Shown: piece after piece, positions 43,673-54,344 of the stretch
How positions within the stretch are numbered: position 1 is the stretch's first letter
How the letters are laid out: each line of letters begins with the position of its first letter
Origin: Hortaea werneckii
Lineage: Eukaryota > Ascomycota > Dothideomycetes > Mycosphaerellales > Teratosphaeriaceae
Length of the DNA: 64,000 bases
Direction: 5' to 3'
NCBI GenBank assembly: GCA_037044905.1
Contig: JBAOKB010000070.1
Location: 62,001-126,000, forward strand
Notes under the pieces: generated by a model
The model's database searches: none
The model's input: only the letters and a program-made list of their open reading frames with translations
Told to the model about the DNA's origin: nothing
Made by a program: the position numbers and the translations under genes

Positions 43673-46145
43673 TCAAACTTCCCGCTCGGCCCAGCTTCTG
43701 ATCATTCCTTGCGAAGATGGCTCATAATCTCTCAAGACCACATCATCACCATCCAAAAAAGTGTTCGGTTGTACAAAGACCCGCTTGACTGCGGCTTCTC
43801 GTAATAGGATCTGCCTCCATTCCAAACATTCCATCGACGGCTTTGTGAGCTTTGTGAGTTCTTTCATGAGAATGCGACATCGCGATACATCTGCTGTGGA
43901 GCGATAGATGTGCAGCCTCATCAACAGTCCACGGAGTGCTGGCCTCCCAACTGATGCGATTTGGCTTCGGTCTACATTCACATTCAAAGTGTTTCTGCAT
44001 GCGTCGACTCGAACCTCAAAGAAACCGATCGAAGCCAAACGGATTGCTTGAAACATGGCAAAATGTGCCTGAGATTCGCTGGAGTCAGTCTGAAACGCAG
44101 ACTATCTGCAACAGCACTTACCTGACTGTGTGCTTGACTCCACGACTGAGGGAATAGCTTTGTCAGTACGTTGTTGTAGAAGCTGGAAAGATGTTCATAC
44201 CTCTCCCTCCACCGAGTAATTTTCTAGACCGCGTATACCAGCAATTGCCAGCTGTTGATATATGTTATACTCGACTAAAAATTGTCAGCAAGTCATCAAG
44301 GGCTGTGGAGTCAAACACACGATCTTCAGGGCTAATAGAGCCATGGTCGGTAGAGCCACACAGGGACAAAAGATCGGTCTCGCTCATCAGGTACGCTCCA
44401 ATGCACTCCGCGCGACACTCATCGACGCTCGTAGCTATGTCTTGGAAAGCGCCTGTCCATGTCTCTCCAGTCCTGTACCACGAGTCAATTGGCCCTCCTG
44501 TTACTGGACTGAAAGACAACTTCTCAATGTCGAAGTTGTAAGTACTGTCTGAATTTTCTTGCAAGAGCTTGCCGGTGCCGTGGCCGAACAGCTCATGAAG
44601 CACGACCCAGAGGTAATAAGCGTGACTTCTGTGTTTGGAAAAAGTCCCCGGCTTTCCTTCGCAGAGCTTGACAGCGGGAGAATCTCCCGCCATTGGAGTA
44701 CCGTCAAGACGATTTGATATCATGATGCTCTTCGAACCTTCACCTTGCCTAGTATCATTGTACTACTCTTTGTCAGCTTCTACTCTAACAGCCAAATGGG
44801 GTAGGGGATCAGACATTGGGCAAGTTGATACCGGGAAACACGAGGGAACTGCAATATGCAATCGCTGTGATTGGTCAGTCATATTGTAAATCTCGAGTAT
44901 AGGTGAAGCGTACATTCGATGCTTACGAAACTTGGTCTCTGTACCGTCGATTCTTCGAAGTCACCCAAGCTTTTGTCCCCACGGTGTGATTCTACCCACG
45001 GAAGTCTTTTGACGAACAAGTCCGCGCTCTCACATAATCTGTGTAGCACAGCTGTCTCTTCGGGATTCTCGATGCCAATAATGCCTTCATATTCTGCTCT
45101 CGTTCCACAGGGGTCTCCATAAGGCTCAACAAACCCGAAGACGGTCTCGACAGTCGTTCGATGGTCATGAACCCAAGTCCTCTGTGAGTCTTTGTACTCT
45201 TCCATGTCACCGGTTTGGAAAGCCCTGCATAATTTGGCAATGTATGTCTTCTTCGCTGCATGCTCGGTAGATCTGCTTGCTTTCTGAAGACACTCACAGA
45301 TCCGTTGCAACTCGCTTGAGTGGTCGCCTCGGACGAGGCACACTTGCCGATCATGAGTGTGAGAGATGGGTTTTGCTGCGGCATCTTTTTCGACAGATGC
45401 TTGCACAATATCGAATCTGCTTTTCTCTCCTAAAACATTCTTCACAAGTCTGGTATTCTCTGGATGTATGCCTGACTGTGCCGCTATTTCTGTAATTTCA
45501 GCGACCTCGTGTTTCGTGATGGGTGACGAAGCTTGATAATAAGTGCTTTGCGCAGACGGACTCGGTAGTCCAAGCATGTTTGGCAGTGGCGATAATATGA
45601 CCGACTCGAACTTTTCCATGAGTTTCCGAGCAGCTTGAAGAGAGCTTCCGCACTGTGTCAGGTGTGACATCAGGACAGAACTTCTGATCATCATGGCCCT
45701 GGATGTGTGTTGCATGATTAGACATGGTTACGTCTGGCACTACATGGTACTCTTAGATCTCTTGCTTACGTAAAAATTGCCTATATTTCCCAAGAACATG
45801 GCAGCAAAATCCAATAAACTCTTTAGCTCGTCGTGAGAAATATGCAGATGGTTTCCAAACTCTTCCCAATCCGCATAGCATGAATGATACAAATGAATGA
45901 TGAAGTCAAAGATTGGCTCGGACTCAGGAGAGACTTGGCGCAGGACGATTCTGGTACCAAACCAGGCTGCCCTGCCAGACGTATTAGAGACGTTGACAAC
46001 TCAAAAGAGGATGATGATCGACGGACTTGGCAGAGTAATGTGCATACAGCTTTACACTTGACACAAGGCATTCGAACTGCGAGGTGCTCGACAGAAGCCC
46101 AACCTCTGCCTTGCTAAACACTCCAGCAAACGCACTCGACGTCAT
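43673..46145 (-). CDS. Dipeptidyl peptidase III (M49) with a frame problem in exon 3
   Basis: Eight exons: 46145-46027, 45971-45770, 45698-44914, 44864-44815, 44762-44321, 44274-44201, 44145-44122 and 44068-43673. The family is clear: HELFGH (about 441-446, usual HELLGH), DECRAE about 60 residues later, RIVLRQVSPESEPIF, VFPGINLPNYND (across an intron), LHIYRSTADV and RRVFVQPNTF-like ends. This zinc exopeptidase removes dipeptides in the cytosol. In exon 3 the conserved block GHDDQKFCPDV and the next block AARKLMEKFES are in different frames, offset by one base near 45635-45650. Either there is a one-base insertion or sequence error, or the acceptor at 45653 is used (intron 45653-45769), which restores frame but drops that conserved block. 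All other junctions are in frame; about 696 residues with the shift corrected, the usual length. Confidence 0.88.
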
Positions 46146-46796
46146 TCTTCGAGTACGAACCGCATAAATAAGCTGAACCCCAGAGCTGTCTCCCCGGCGC
46201 TGATATGATGTAGACTGCGTCTATAGCGACGACCATCGGCAGACGCGCGGCGTTACTTGATAGTTGAAAGCAAAAAATTTGGGGAGTCATCAATGGGGTC
46301 TATGAGGTTGCCCCTCAGCTAGAGCGCCTGCGCTAATGCGGGTGTTTTAGGCGAACACTCCCTGGTCCGCCATCTCACTGCCGAGCTGGCAAACCTAAAG
46401 GGTCCAGTCGGCTTTCTCCCCCCTAATTGGTTGTTGAAGAGATAGAGCATCACAGATAGCAATAAAATATCGGACGAGCGCATCGCACGCGAGACCTGCA
46501 CGTGACGACGGCACGTGGGTGATACTCAAAGGGTTTGAGTCTTGGCGCGCCACGTTCAATCTGGCAGAACGAAGTATTGAGCGAGCAAGAGTCTCCACTT
46601 TAGCATTTGGTGAAGTCGCATCATCTTGCGGGTCTACTACGCTCACTGAAAAACCAGACACGGCACGAGCGCGCAGGTCAGCATCGTCCGTACTTCCTCC
46701 CGCAGGCACCTGCCGCCGACCTCATACAATCGCCCCCGTTTGTGGAACTAGGAGCATCCGACCGACCGCATTTGTACTGCTCAACCGTGAGCATCT
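46146..46796. other. Divergent intergenic region
   Basis: Between DPP III (minus) and the F-box gene (plus). No gene recognised; it probably holds both promoters. Confidence 0.4.
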
Positions 46797-47717
46797 ATGG
46801 CTGAGTTCAATTGCTCCGGCGAGGATATCAGTGGCATTCGCCGTGACCTCAAAGAGCTGCAAGACAACCAATCCCGAATGGTGAGGCAAGTGGACAAGCT
46901 GACGGTCATCTTGAGGGAGCATCTCCATATTCAAGACCGAGAGAACAAATTGGATCCGCCCTTGATAGAACGAGGTCTCGTACAGTGGTCAACAGAATCA
47001 TGCAATATGCTTGCCGAACAGCCGGAGTCGGCTGCTGATGCACAGCGGCCGACCGCGCCTTACCCTCAGTTTAACGCTGGTCATAGGCTCTGCTGTGTCT
47101 CGGAACTTCTAGAAATGATCCTCCTCGAGCTGCCGAGCGAGGACGTCTTGTTTGCTCAACGTGCAAGTAGACAGTTCCGCCGGGTCATCGCTCAATCACA
47201 TCCAATCCAACAGCGACTTTTCCTTTCCGCCCTACCTACCGACGCAGCCTCAGCCGGTGTCATCCTCAATCCGATCTTAACGAAAAAGCGAACCCTCCCA
47301 CATGTTCCGCTATATTTTGACAAACACAATATGACCATGGCTTACTGTCACAGCGAAAGCCGTCAACGTGTTTACTGCACGTCAGCCGCGGTGGAGAAAG
47401 ACAAAGCGACTGGAACCGAGTGGATCGATCTACGGCTAACAAACTCCTTTTTCTCGACCACATTGTTTTCTTATGGGGAACCACGACAGGGTCCGTTTGG
47501 AGCCGGCTCATGGAAGCACATGTGCCTCTCACAACCGCCTTGTGAAGTCAAATGGCATCTCAGGATAATAGACAAAACCAATCCAAGGTTCGAACACAGA
47601 TTCCGTGGTATCGCTTCAAGCAAGCCGACGATGGACGCTTTTTTGGAAAGTTTTGCGGCCTCGGTGGTGGTGGATGAAGGAGAGCACAAACGTCCACGTA
47701 AAGATTATTACCTATAG
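46797..47717 (+). CDS. F-box protein
   Basis: Single exon, 306 residues from ATG 46797. Residues about 10-50 form a coiled coil (RRDLKELQDNQSRMVRQVDKL). An F-box follows at about 99-140 (VSELLEMILLELPSEDVLFAQRASRQFRRVI). The C-terminal part contains the tryptophan and proline pattern (NPIL, WHLRI, FRGIAS) of an F-box family common in dothideomycetes. It is probably a substrate receptor of SCF ubiquitin ligases. The substrate is unknown, and no WD40 or LRR repeats are visible. It is intact, in contrast to the fragment at 43523. Confidence 0.8.
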   Translation: MAEFNCSGEDISGIRRDLKELQDNQSRMVRQVDKLTVILREHLHIQDRENKLDPPLIERGLVQWSTESCNMLAEQPESAADAQRPTAPYPQFNAGHRLCCVSELLEMILLELPSEDVLFAQRASRQFRRVIAQSHPIQQRLFLSALPTDAASAGVILNPILTKKRTLPHVPLYFDKHNMTMAYCHSESRQRVYCTSAAVEKDKATGTEWIDLRLTNSFFSTTLFSYGEPRQGPFGAGSWKHMCLSQPPCEVKWHLRIIDKTNPRFEHRFRGIASSKPTMDAFLESFAASVVVDEGEHKRPRKDYYL

Positions 47718-48639
47718 GAGCTTCTTTACGACCAGAGGCGATTGACCGTGGCAGCGATTGTACGTTATGACGACACACGACAGCGTCAAAGCGTGGAAAG
47801 GTCTCTTGAAGACAATGGGTTTCTGTCTACAGAAGAGCTGCAGTCGCAACATGACGACGGAGACGTGGCAGAGCCATGTGAAAATATAGGATACACCGTC
47901 AAGTGAAGGGTCTTGCTCGAAATGAAGGGGATGGGCATGGACGCTGAATATTAATTGATCTCAGCGCCCGGGGAACTCTAGGAGATACTACTCCAGAACA
48001 ACGTAGGGGACATCTTCGGCAGAGGTGAGAAGTGCCATCGACTCGTCATCCTTGCAATCCCCGGTACTGTGCTCCTTCAAGCTCTGGTGGCGGCGAATGC
48101 TTGTAGCAAATGCCGTGATTGGACACGGCGGGGTCTCCTTCTGGAAGACTCTCGGATGGGCGGTGCAATGATGTATCCTCTACGACGACCGTGTTTGCAC
48201 TTGCCTATCCGGGAAACTCATGCTGACAAGGCCATCGCACACGTCCTGTGTCATGGCGCATCGATTGACCGCAGCCTCCACAGCTTTGTCTATCAAAGCG
48301 ACGTTGCTCTTTATTGGCAGAGAAAGCTTAGATTCTTGTGCCGCATGGCAGAGGACAGAGGACAATGAGGGCAGCTGGAGCAGGGAAGTGAAGATACGCC
48401 GAATGATTTAGAAGCGGCGGAGTGACTGAGCAGAGCTTTACGTGACCCTAGAGTCTCACCGAAGCCGTCATTTATCTGAGAAGCGGTCGCTGTATGCAGA
48501 TGTATGCCAGCTGACATGCTCAGCCGACGGTCTGGGTGCTTCACGATCAGCTCCTTTTTAACGTTAAACACTTTGACACTGTTCTCTCATCATGTCGAGC
48601 CAGATTATGTTCGAACCTCAAAGTCCGGAACTGGTCGCT
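47718..48639. other. No gene recognised
   Basis: Short unsupported frames. The region runs into the dispersed repeat at 48645. Confidence 0.4.
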
Positions 48640-48815
48640 CGAGATGTGAGTAAAGCAGAATCAAGGCGACGAGATCCCATCATGACCCTTTGAACTCGCG
48701 ATCTCGCATCCTGATTGATCCTCAAGACCCTGGAACCCAAAAGCGACCCGGCAGAGCCTTGTCGGCTTGTTGCTGCATCCATACCGCCATGTCAGCATCT
48801 GCAGCTATACGTCGG
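48640..48815 (-). pseudogene. Unknown duplicated family, copy 3, truncated
   Basis: The minus strand shows the N-terminal part of the family of 31885-32670: WMQQQADKALPGR, then in a shifted frame RINQDARSRVQRV and DSALL, ending in a stop. A one-base shift separates the first two blocks. Sequence homologous to the rest of the gene is absent downstream. Upstream homology to copy 2 continues to about 48975. Confidence 0.7.
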
Positions 48816-48975
48816 GCTGGATTTGCCGTGTGCTTTGCTGTCCCTCCTCGGTCATCGTGAAAAGGTCCCGCAGCGCCTTCACGGTAGCCACTCCTAGCGC
48901 CTGTTCTAAGCAGGATGTGTTCGTGGCATTGTTTATTTAGGTACTTGATAGCATGCATATATCGCCATCCAATAC
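48645..48975. repeat. Dispersed repeat, copy B
   Basis: Counterpart of 32510-32870, in the same orientation. It includes the upstream region (CTTTGCTGTCCCTCCTCGGTC; GTGTTCGTGGCATTGTTTAT), so the duplication copied genomic DNA, not only a transcript. Confidence 0.85.
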
Positions 48976-50150
48976 CCAGATTTCGCGTCGAGCTTCGAGT
49001 GGGAGACTGCAGCAAAACGAGTGCCAGATCTAGAGATGCCGACTGCGACAGTGGAGCCCGGCATGGTGCACAAGGAGTGCCTCGAAGTAGCTCGGGAGCT
49101 GGAACGCACATCTGGTCAAGCTGGGCGCAACGTGGCGAAAGCGCTTCTTACGGACACTTTTCGAAGCAGCCGCCCCGAGTCCACATGGCGCGCGAGGGTT
49201 CGAGCAGAAGCCGTCGCGGGAGAGTATGCCTTGACAGCAATGAATCTTTCTAACATCGAGCCTTTCAATGAGATAGCTGCTATGAGAACCTGCGCCCCAT
49301 AACTGCAAGCCCTCATCGGCCGGTATTGTTTCTCGAGCCCGTTCACGAGATTCTGCGTGATCTATAGCATGCTTCAAGCCCCCCTGAACAGCTTTTCGAC
49401 AAATCTCCATCATAGCGGCGTCCGGTCTTGGTAGACATCCACATCGGCGGCCCACGAAAACGGAGTATGTGCCATCTATCGTGATTGGAAGGAGTGCGGT
49501 CGGATTTAGATCAATACAGCCTTTGTAGACGATGCTCACAAAGCGATTCTAAACCCATGATCCCAAAAAGACTCCTCTAGGGATCCGCAGATGACAGCGA
49601 CCGAGCGATCCTAGCTAAGACAACCGACCGTCGCACTCGGGCGAATACGCTAATGACATTTGCTGTAATAGCATATTGGGAACATTAGCAGATGTTGGAA
49701 AAGCTGTAGCAGCTGGCTTGTAGGCTCGATGATCTGCTATGTCTCGTGGCAGGGTCTTACGATTTTAACTGGTGGCCTAGTTGGTCGTCCTTTGATGCTT
49801 TGGCATAAGATGTCGGTCAAAACCTAAAATCGAATTACATGAAAAACGGTCTTGCGTCCCACGGTCCAAACAAGAGTCTGAATAAGACGCGATAGCGCAC
49901 GGCCAATCTGCACATCTGGGGCACGTGCACTCACTCGGTGCAACCCGTTCGGGACAACAAATCCCGCACTAGCTCGCTTATGAACCCTGCAATCTTACGT
50001 TAACGTTACTCTTTCGACAACTCTGTAGTGAACCACCTACATTTTTCGTCTCTGAGACACTTCTACAATACCCTTCGCGCGCTTCTGTTCAAAGTCGTTC
50101 TACGAATATCCAGAACCTCTCCCCCGGCGATCGAGGTTTTCGTAGTTTGA
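48976..50150. other. No gene recognised
   Basis: Several overlapping frames on both strands around 49000-49540 have no motifs. The last 150 bases are the promoter region of the APH-like gene. Confidence 0.4.
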
Positions 50151-51014
50151 ATGTTGGACTGGCAAAGCAATTCAGATGACTTTGGGCGTGCGCCCGAAGA
50201 CGACATTCGTGAGATTTTCGAGATAGCAGCGGGTAGTGGGCGTGTCCGAAGGATTGCCGAGAAGTTTTTGGCAAAAAAATGCATCTTCAGAGAGTTCCAG
50301 AACCAAGCCTTCGCATGGGAGACTCTTAACGGAGCAAGCTTGCGTGTACCGAGACCTATTCGCTACGTTGGCGGCTCAGTTGAGGGCGAGAACGGCATTA
50401 TGATCATGGAATACTTGGACGGTCATTCTTGGGATACAGCAGAGAACGTCGATGAGTCTCTCACGAATGAACGCGTTCGTAAGGCTGTACAGCACATGCA
50501 CACAGCGACACCAAAGGCTACAAGTCAGCCGGTCGTCCCAGGTCCTCTAGATGGAGGGCTTGCTGAGAGCTTCCCATGGGGAAGAGGACAGAAAGAAGTA
50601 GAGCAAGCATTTGCCTCAATACAGGATGTGGAGATGTGTGCCAACAAGAGGCTTACTCAATATGCGAAAACCTACAAGCATCGAAAAACAAGGAACTTCA
50701 ATCTCCGGGGCCAGAGATTGGCCATTTGTCACGGAGATCTCGCCCCAAGGAACATCTTGATACTTGCAGATGGACACGTAGCTCTGCTTGACTGGGAGTA
50801 TATGTGCTTGTATCCGCTCATTTTCGAGGTAGCATGCCTTTCTATGCTCGACATAGACCACCCACACGAGAAACAGAAATGGCTCATCGAAAATCTAAAG
50901 GCCGAAGCTCGTCTTGAGAGACAAGGAGAGGATATCGAAGAAGACATAAAGACCTTACGTATTGTGGACAGAGTAAGCTTGCGATATGATTTTCCAAAGT
51001 CTTGTAGCACCTAA
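50151..51014 (+). CDS. APH-like kinase, second member
   Basis: Single exon, 287 residues from ATG 50151. N-lobe elements include FREFQNQAFAWETL and the hinge IMIMEYLDGHSW. The catalytic loop is CHGDLAPRNILI (H194, D196, N201) and the metal motif is LLDWEYM (D214). The C-terminal tail is helical and charged. The fold is an ATP-dependent small-molecule kinase with unknown substrate in fungi. It is only distantly related to the gene at 40616 and belongs to the subfamily with ICHGDLxPRNIL. It appears intact. Confidence 0.85.
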   Translation: MLDWQSNSDDFGRAPEDDIREIFEIAAGSGRVRRIAEKFLAKKCIFREFQNQAFAWETLNGASLRVPRPIRYVGGSVEGENGIMIMEYLDGHSWDTAENVDESLTNERVRKAVQHMHTATPKATSQPVVPGPLDGGLAESFPWGRGQKEVEQAFASIQDVEMCANKRLTQYAKTYKHRKTRNFNLRGQRLAICHGDLAPRNILILADGHVALLDWEYMCLYPLIFEVACLSMLDIDHPHEKQKWLIENLKAEARLERQGEDIEEDIKTLRIVDRVSLRYDFPKSCST

Positions 51015-51060
51015 CGCACGTAAATACTTCGAATTGCTTGAGTGTTCTGGATCGATCATA

Positions 51061-51771
51061 TCATTCATCCTCTTCGTCCTCTTCATCCTCATCTCCAGCC
51101 ATGTCACAGACGGCGATCAGCGAGTAGACAAAACGATCGCCAGGGTGAGGTGATTGTCGTGCCTCCTTCAAGCAAGACTGGGCCTCAGAATACCGATTAC
51201 TTAAACAGAGGTCCAGTCTCTGGAACAGCTGACTTGCGCCCGTATTTGCGGCTGCTGTAGCAAGATCCTCGGCCGCCATTCCTTCGAACTCTTCAAGGTT
51301 GGCCAATCGCGCGAACAAGCCTGTATAGCTCAATTGTTGATTTCTGATCATCTCATTGGGTCTCTGGTTCTGTTCAAGACTGGCCGCCCAACGCAAGAAC
51401 TGGGTATACTGAGCACCGAGGTTGGTGTCAGGCTGATCGTTGCGACGGTCCAACGTCTTAGCTAGGCGGATAAGAGATCTGGGGTTCGCCGTCAGGAGTC
51501 TTTGTTGAATTCCTGCTATGTTCAAAGAACTTGATTGATGTGCACCTAGGAATATTCCTGGGAACATCTGGGCACGGATGCCGTTGTTCAACCTCGCATC
51601 CCACTGACAATCCAGGAGGTGGTCTGGCGATTGGCTTCCCTCTATTCCGGAGGCCAAGTTTACGTCTTCCCTAAGAAAGCCAGAAACGAGTAGAGAATCG
51701 AGGACAGACTTGCTGTTCCTGGTCAGCATTGTTTTCAGATCCCTTAGTAAAACATGGCTCACACCCAACAT
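51061..51771 (-). CDS. Hypothetical protein overlapping the DUF7770 gene
   Basis: The frame from ATG 51771 gives 236 residues, mostly helical, ending in a run of Asp/Glu (DEDEEDEEDE). It overlaps the end of the DUF7770-like frame by 13 bases in another frame. It may therefore be a separate gene, or the C-terminal part of one longer protein joined by an intron I cannot place or broken by a frameshift. No family is recognised. Confidence 0.45.
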   Translation of the reverse strand: MLGVSHVLLRDLKTMLTRNSKSVLDSLLVSGFLREDVNLASGIEGSQSPDHLLDCQWDARLNNGIRAQMFPGIFLGAHQSSSLNIAGIQQRLLTANPRSLIRLAKTLDRRNDQPDTNLGAQYTQFLRWAASLEQNQRPNEMIRNQQLSYTGLFARLANLEEFEGMAAEDLATAAANTGASQLFQRLDLCLSNRYSEAQSCLKEARQSPHPGDRFVYSLIAVCDMAGDEDEEDEEDE

Positions 51772-52220
51772 CGACAACCTAGTGGCTGACCATCGATTTC
51801 CATGAATCTGTATCGGTGCATGTTGCTAGTGACTATGTGCAACAGGAACTGGTTTACAGAATGAGAATGTGAATTGCGTGCCGGTCGTCTGTCGGGATCG
51901 AAATTGTCCGAACAGCCGCGCGCATTGATGTCGCTCAGCCTTATAGTTTTGGCCGACACAATGTTGTCTCGGTATCGGACGGACAACTTTCCCAGGTTTG
52001 TCGTCGGATTTGGAGCCATGTCGACACGTACAGACTCGCCGCCCCCAAGCAGCATCGCAAATGTAACATGGTTCTCGCTCTTTCCGTCTCTTTCTTCACT
52101 CTCTTCAGCACGTAAGTTATGCACCTCTATCCTTACCCTGTGAACCGCTTTCGAAAGGTGCACGTGGACGTTCCGGTGAATCTCAAGGTGTCTGTCGTTA
52201 GCGATTCCTTGTACTGACAT
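51759..52220 (-). CDS. DUF7770-like protein, start uncertain
   Basis: The frame is open from about 52367 but the first ATG is 52220, giving 153 residues. The arrangement VHRVRIEVHNL...NHVTFAMLLGGGESVRVDMAP, then a C-terminal RYRFMEIDGQPLGCRCW, matches my memory of the fungal DUF7770 family (SVRxDM and a final GGxGCRxW). The family has no known function. Upstream codons in frame continue as plausible protein without an ATG, so a 5' exon may be missing. The next frame (51061-51771) follows immediately. Confidence 0.55.
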   Translation of the reverse strand: MSVQGIANDRHLEIHRNVHVHLSKAVHRVRIEVHNLRAEESEERDGKSENHVTFAMLLGGGESVRVDMAPNPTTNLGKLSVRYRDNIVSAKTIRLSDINARGCSDNFDPDRRPARNSHSHSVNQFLLHIVTSNMHRYRFMEIDGQPLGCRCWV

Positions 52221-53799
52221 GTTGAAGTATGTTGAATTGTCCGTTTGTGAAACCGACTTTATGAACGCGTGGTGGAAGGCCCCGAAGTGAACCTGTGCGC
52301 GGAGTCTCGTCTGCTGTGAGTGAGAATGAGGAATATCAATGTCCCACGTCAAGATTGCAGGATGTATGTCTTAATATAAGAAGCGGTAAGCGAGGTGCTG
52401 GGCAATGCCTGTGCGCAGATGCCCGGACTTGTAGCTTGATTCGTTATACCTTACGCCAGGCAGCAGTATCATCCTAGCTTTTACAAGATTATTCGGCGCT
52501 AACATGTGCACAATTCGCTAATTTTCCCACCTTAGTTCGAGCACGTCAAGTGGCGCTTTGAAATCAGAACAGGTGACTATCATGCTGTATCTCTTGACTC
52601 GTTGACGAGCTTCTTGCAAGCCTACGAGCGGACGATAATCCCAAAATGGGGTGTTGTAAAGCTTTTGCTCAGATCGGCAAAAATTCTCTGCGGGGGGTCC
52701 TCGAACCCCTTACGCTCATAGTACCTACGCCATGCCAGTCGCAAGCTCCACGATACAGCTTCGCTCATTTCCCTGCATGTCCGGCCATTACCTGCCATGC
52801 ACTTCGTGCTTGCGGTCGGCGGTCCGTGGAGGAAGCGCGCATCTTCCGCAATGTGCAGCACGATTAGCCATCCTCTTCTTCCATCTCACTGCCAGCGATG
52901 ACGTTTGCGGCTCGCTCGCTTCATCTGGACATCCGTTTGTGCTTGTGCAAAGCTGGAATCGCCCGTATTAGAATTTGTTGGGACAATGTTATTGCAGCTT
53001 TAGCAAAAACGCTAAAAGAGAATTCAAGGACGAGAAAAAAAAACATGATAATTGAACAAGCATCTCATCTCTTGCATCTGCTGAAGCCGTGACCATCGAT
53101 GTTTCCCATTACTGCCTTTGCCTTGTTCCCCGCGCTGTTTCCGTCGTAGACATACTTCCCGGCGGAACATGCCCGACTTGATCGCAAATCGCTCGCGCTT
53201 CGTTGAACACTTTATTCCCTCTGAAGCCAATTGTGTCCTCTGCATCACTTAATTGACTGAGTCCATGTCTATTACACTAGAATCGCCATAGAAGATTAGA
53301 GCACTGGAGTAAGGGAAGGGCCTGCAGCTTGTTCGACCTAGTTTAGAGGCTCGCTCCGCCCCCGGGTAACGTGGGGGGGAGTGCGGCTACTCAACAGACT
53401 GCCTCACAGCGACTTGTCATCGATCGGTGTCGATGCATAGTATTACGACAGAATGGATCAGTGCTTCTAGAGGTGATCACTACTAAGCATCGTAAGTAAG
53501 GAGCGCTCAAAGCAATGCGACTACGTTAAGAGCATCTGTAAACCCGACGCTTTTTCGTGGCTAAAACTTGGGCGAAATAAAGAATCCAATATTGAGGCCT
53601 AGCAGCGTCTTCTAAGCGAGTGCGTCTTTATCGGCGCCGCCCTTATTACAGACCGCTGTGATCCTGTAGTAGATTAATATGGCCTTATCTTACAAGAAAT
53701 ATGCTTAATTTATTAAAGGGTCCCCCTCAACTACTAAACGACGCCAACTTGAGCTATTAGAGTACCTGAGTTAAAAGTTTGACGAGATTCGTCTTCCCT

Positions 53800-53800
<1 letters not shown>
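52221..53800. other. No gene recognised
   Basis: 52221-52367 is probably coding (5' part of the DUF7770-like gene). Beyond that only short frames are present, up to the poly-C tract. Confidence 0.35.
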
Positions 53801-53837
<37 letters not shown>

Positions 53838-53849
53838 TTTTTTTTTTTT
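53801..53849. repeat. Poly-C (37) followed by poly-T (12)
   Basis: A perfect run of 37 C is followed directly by 12 T. With the poly-G run at 54165 it brackets a 315-base segment without genes. Such tracts give spurious poly-Pro and poly-Gly frames. Confidence 0.95.
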
Positions 53850-54164
53850 GGCCGAGTGGAAGTTTGGCCATACCTTTCTTCTCCTTGAGAAACGCTTCAT
53901 GAAATCGAAACACAATGCTAGAGCCTTGGGTATTTTTTTAGACCGGAGTAGCGTTGCAGCAAGACTAGTGCAAACCGTCATTATATTTAACGAAAGTTAG
54001 ATAACGCTAGAGCGGACACTGACATAGTATGGTAGCCGCAGACTGCTCTCTTGTGAAACTAGTGGTTAACGCGGCGAACTTTTGGGTTATTTCAAGGCTA
54101 AAGGACATTGTATATCTGCCGAGAAAGTCACAGGAAAAGCATGTGCTTGTGCATGTGCATATAA
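53850..54164. other. Segment between homopolymer tracts
   Basis: 315 bases without a recognisable gene. Its ends do not look like inverted repeats apart from the C and G runs themselves. Confidence 0.5.

Positions 54165-54199
<35 letters not shown>
54165..54199. repeat. Poly-G tract (35)
   Basis: A perfect run of 35 G, opposite in strand sense to the poly-C run. It can form G-quadruplexes and is a common place for assembly error. Confidence 0.95.
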
Positions 54200-54344
54200 C
54201 GTGGGATCACTCCCACTTTTCTATGTCGTCATCGTTACTACCTAGTTCGGTTCGGAGCTATCACAAACAGAATATATGGGGGAAAAGATTTCTCATCCCT
54301 AAGATCCACCTTTCGCGATTGTGGCAAGTAGGGCGAGTCTGTAC

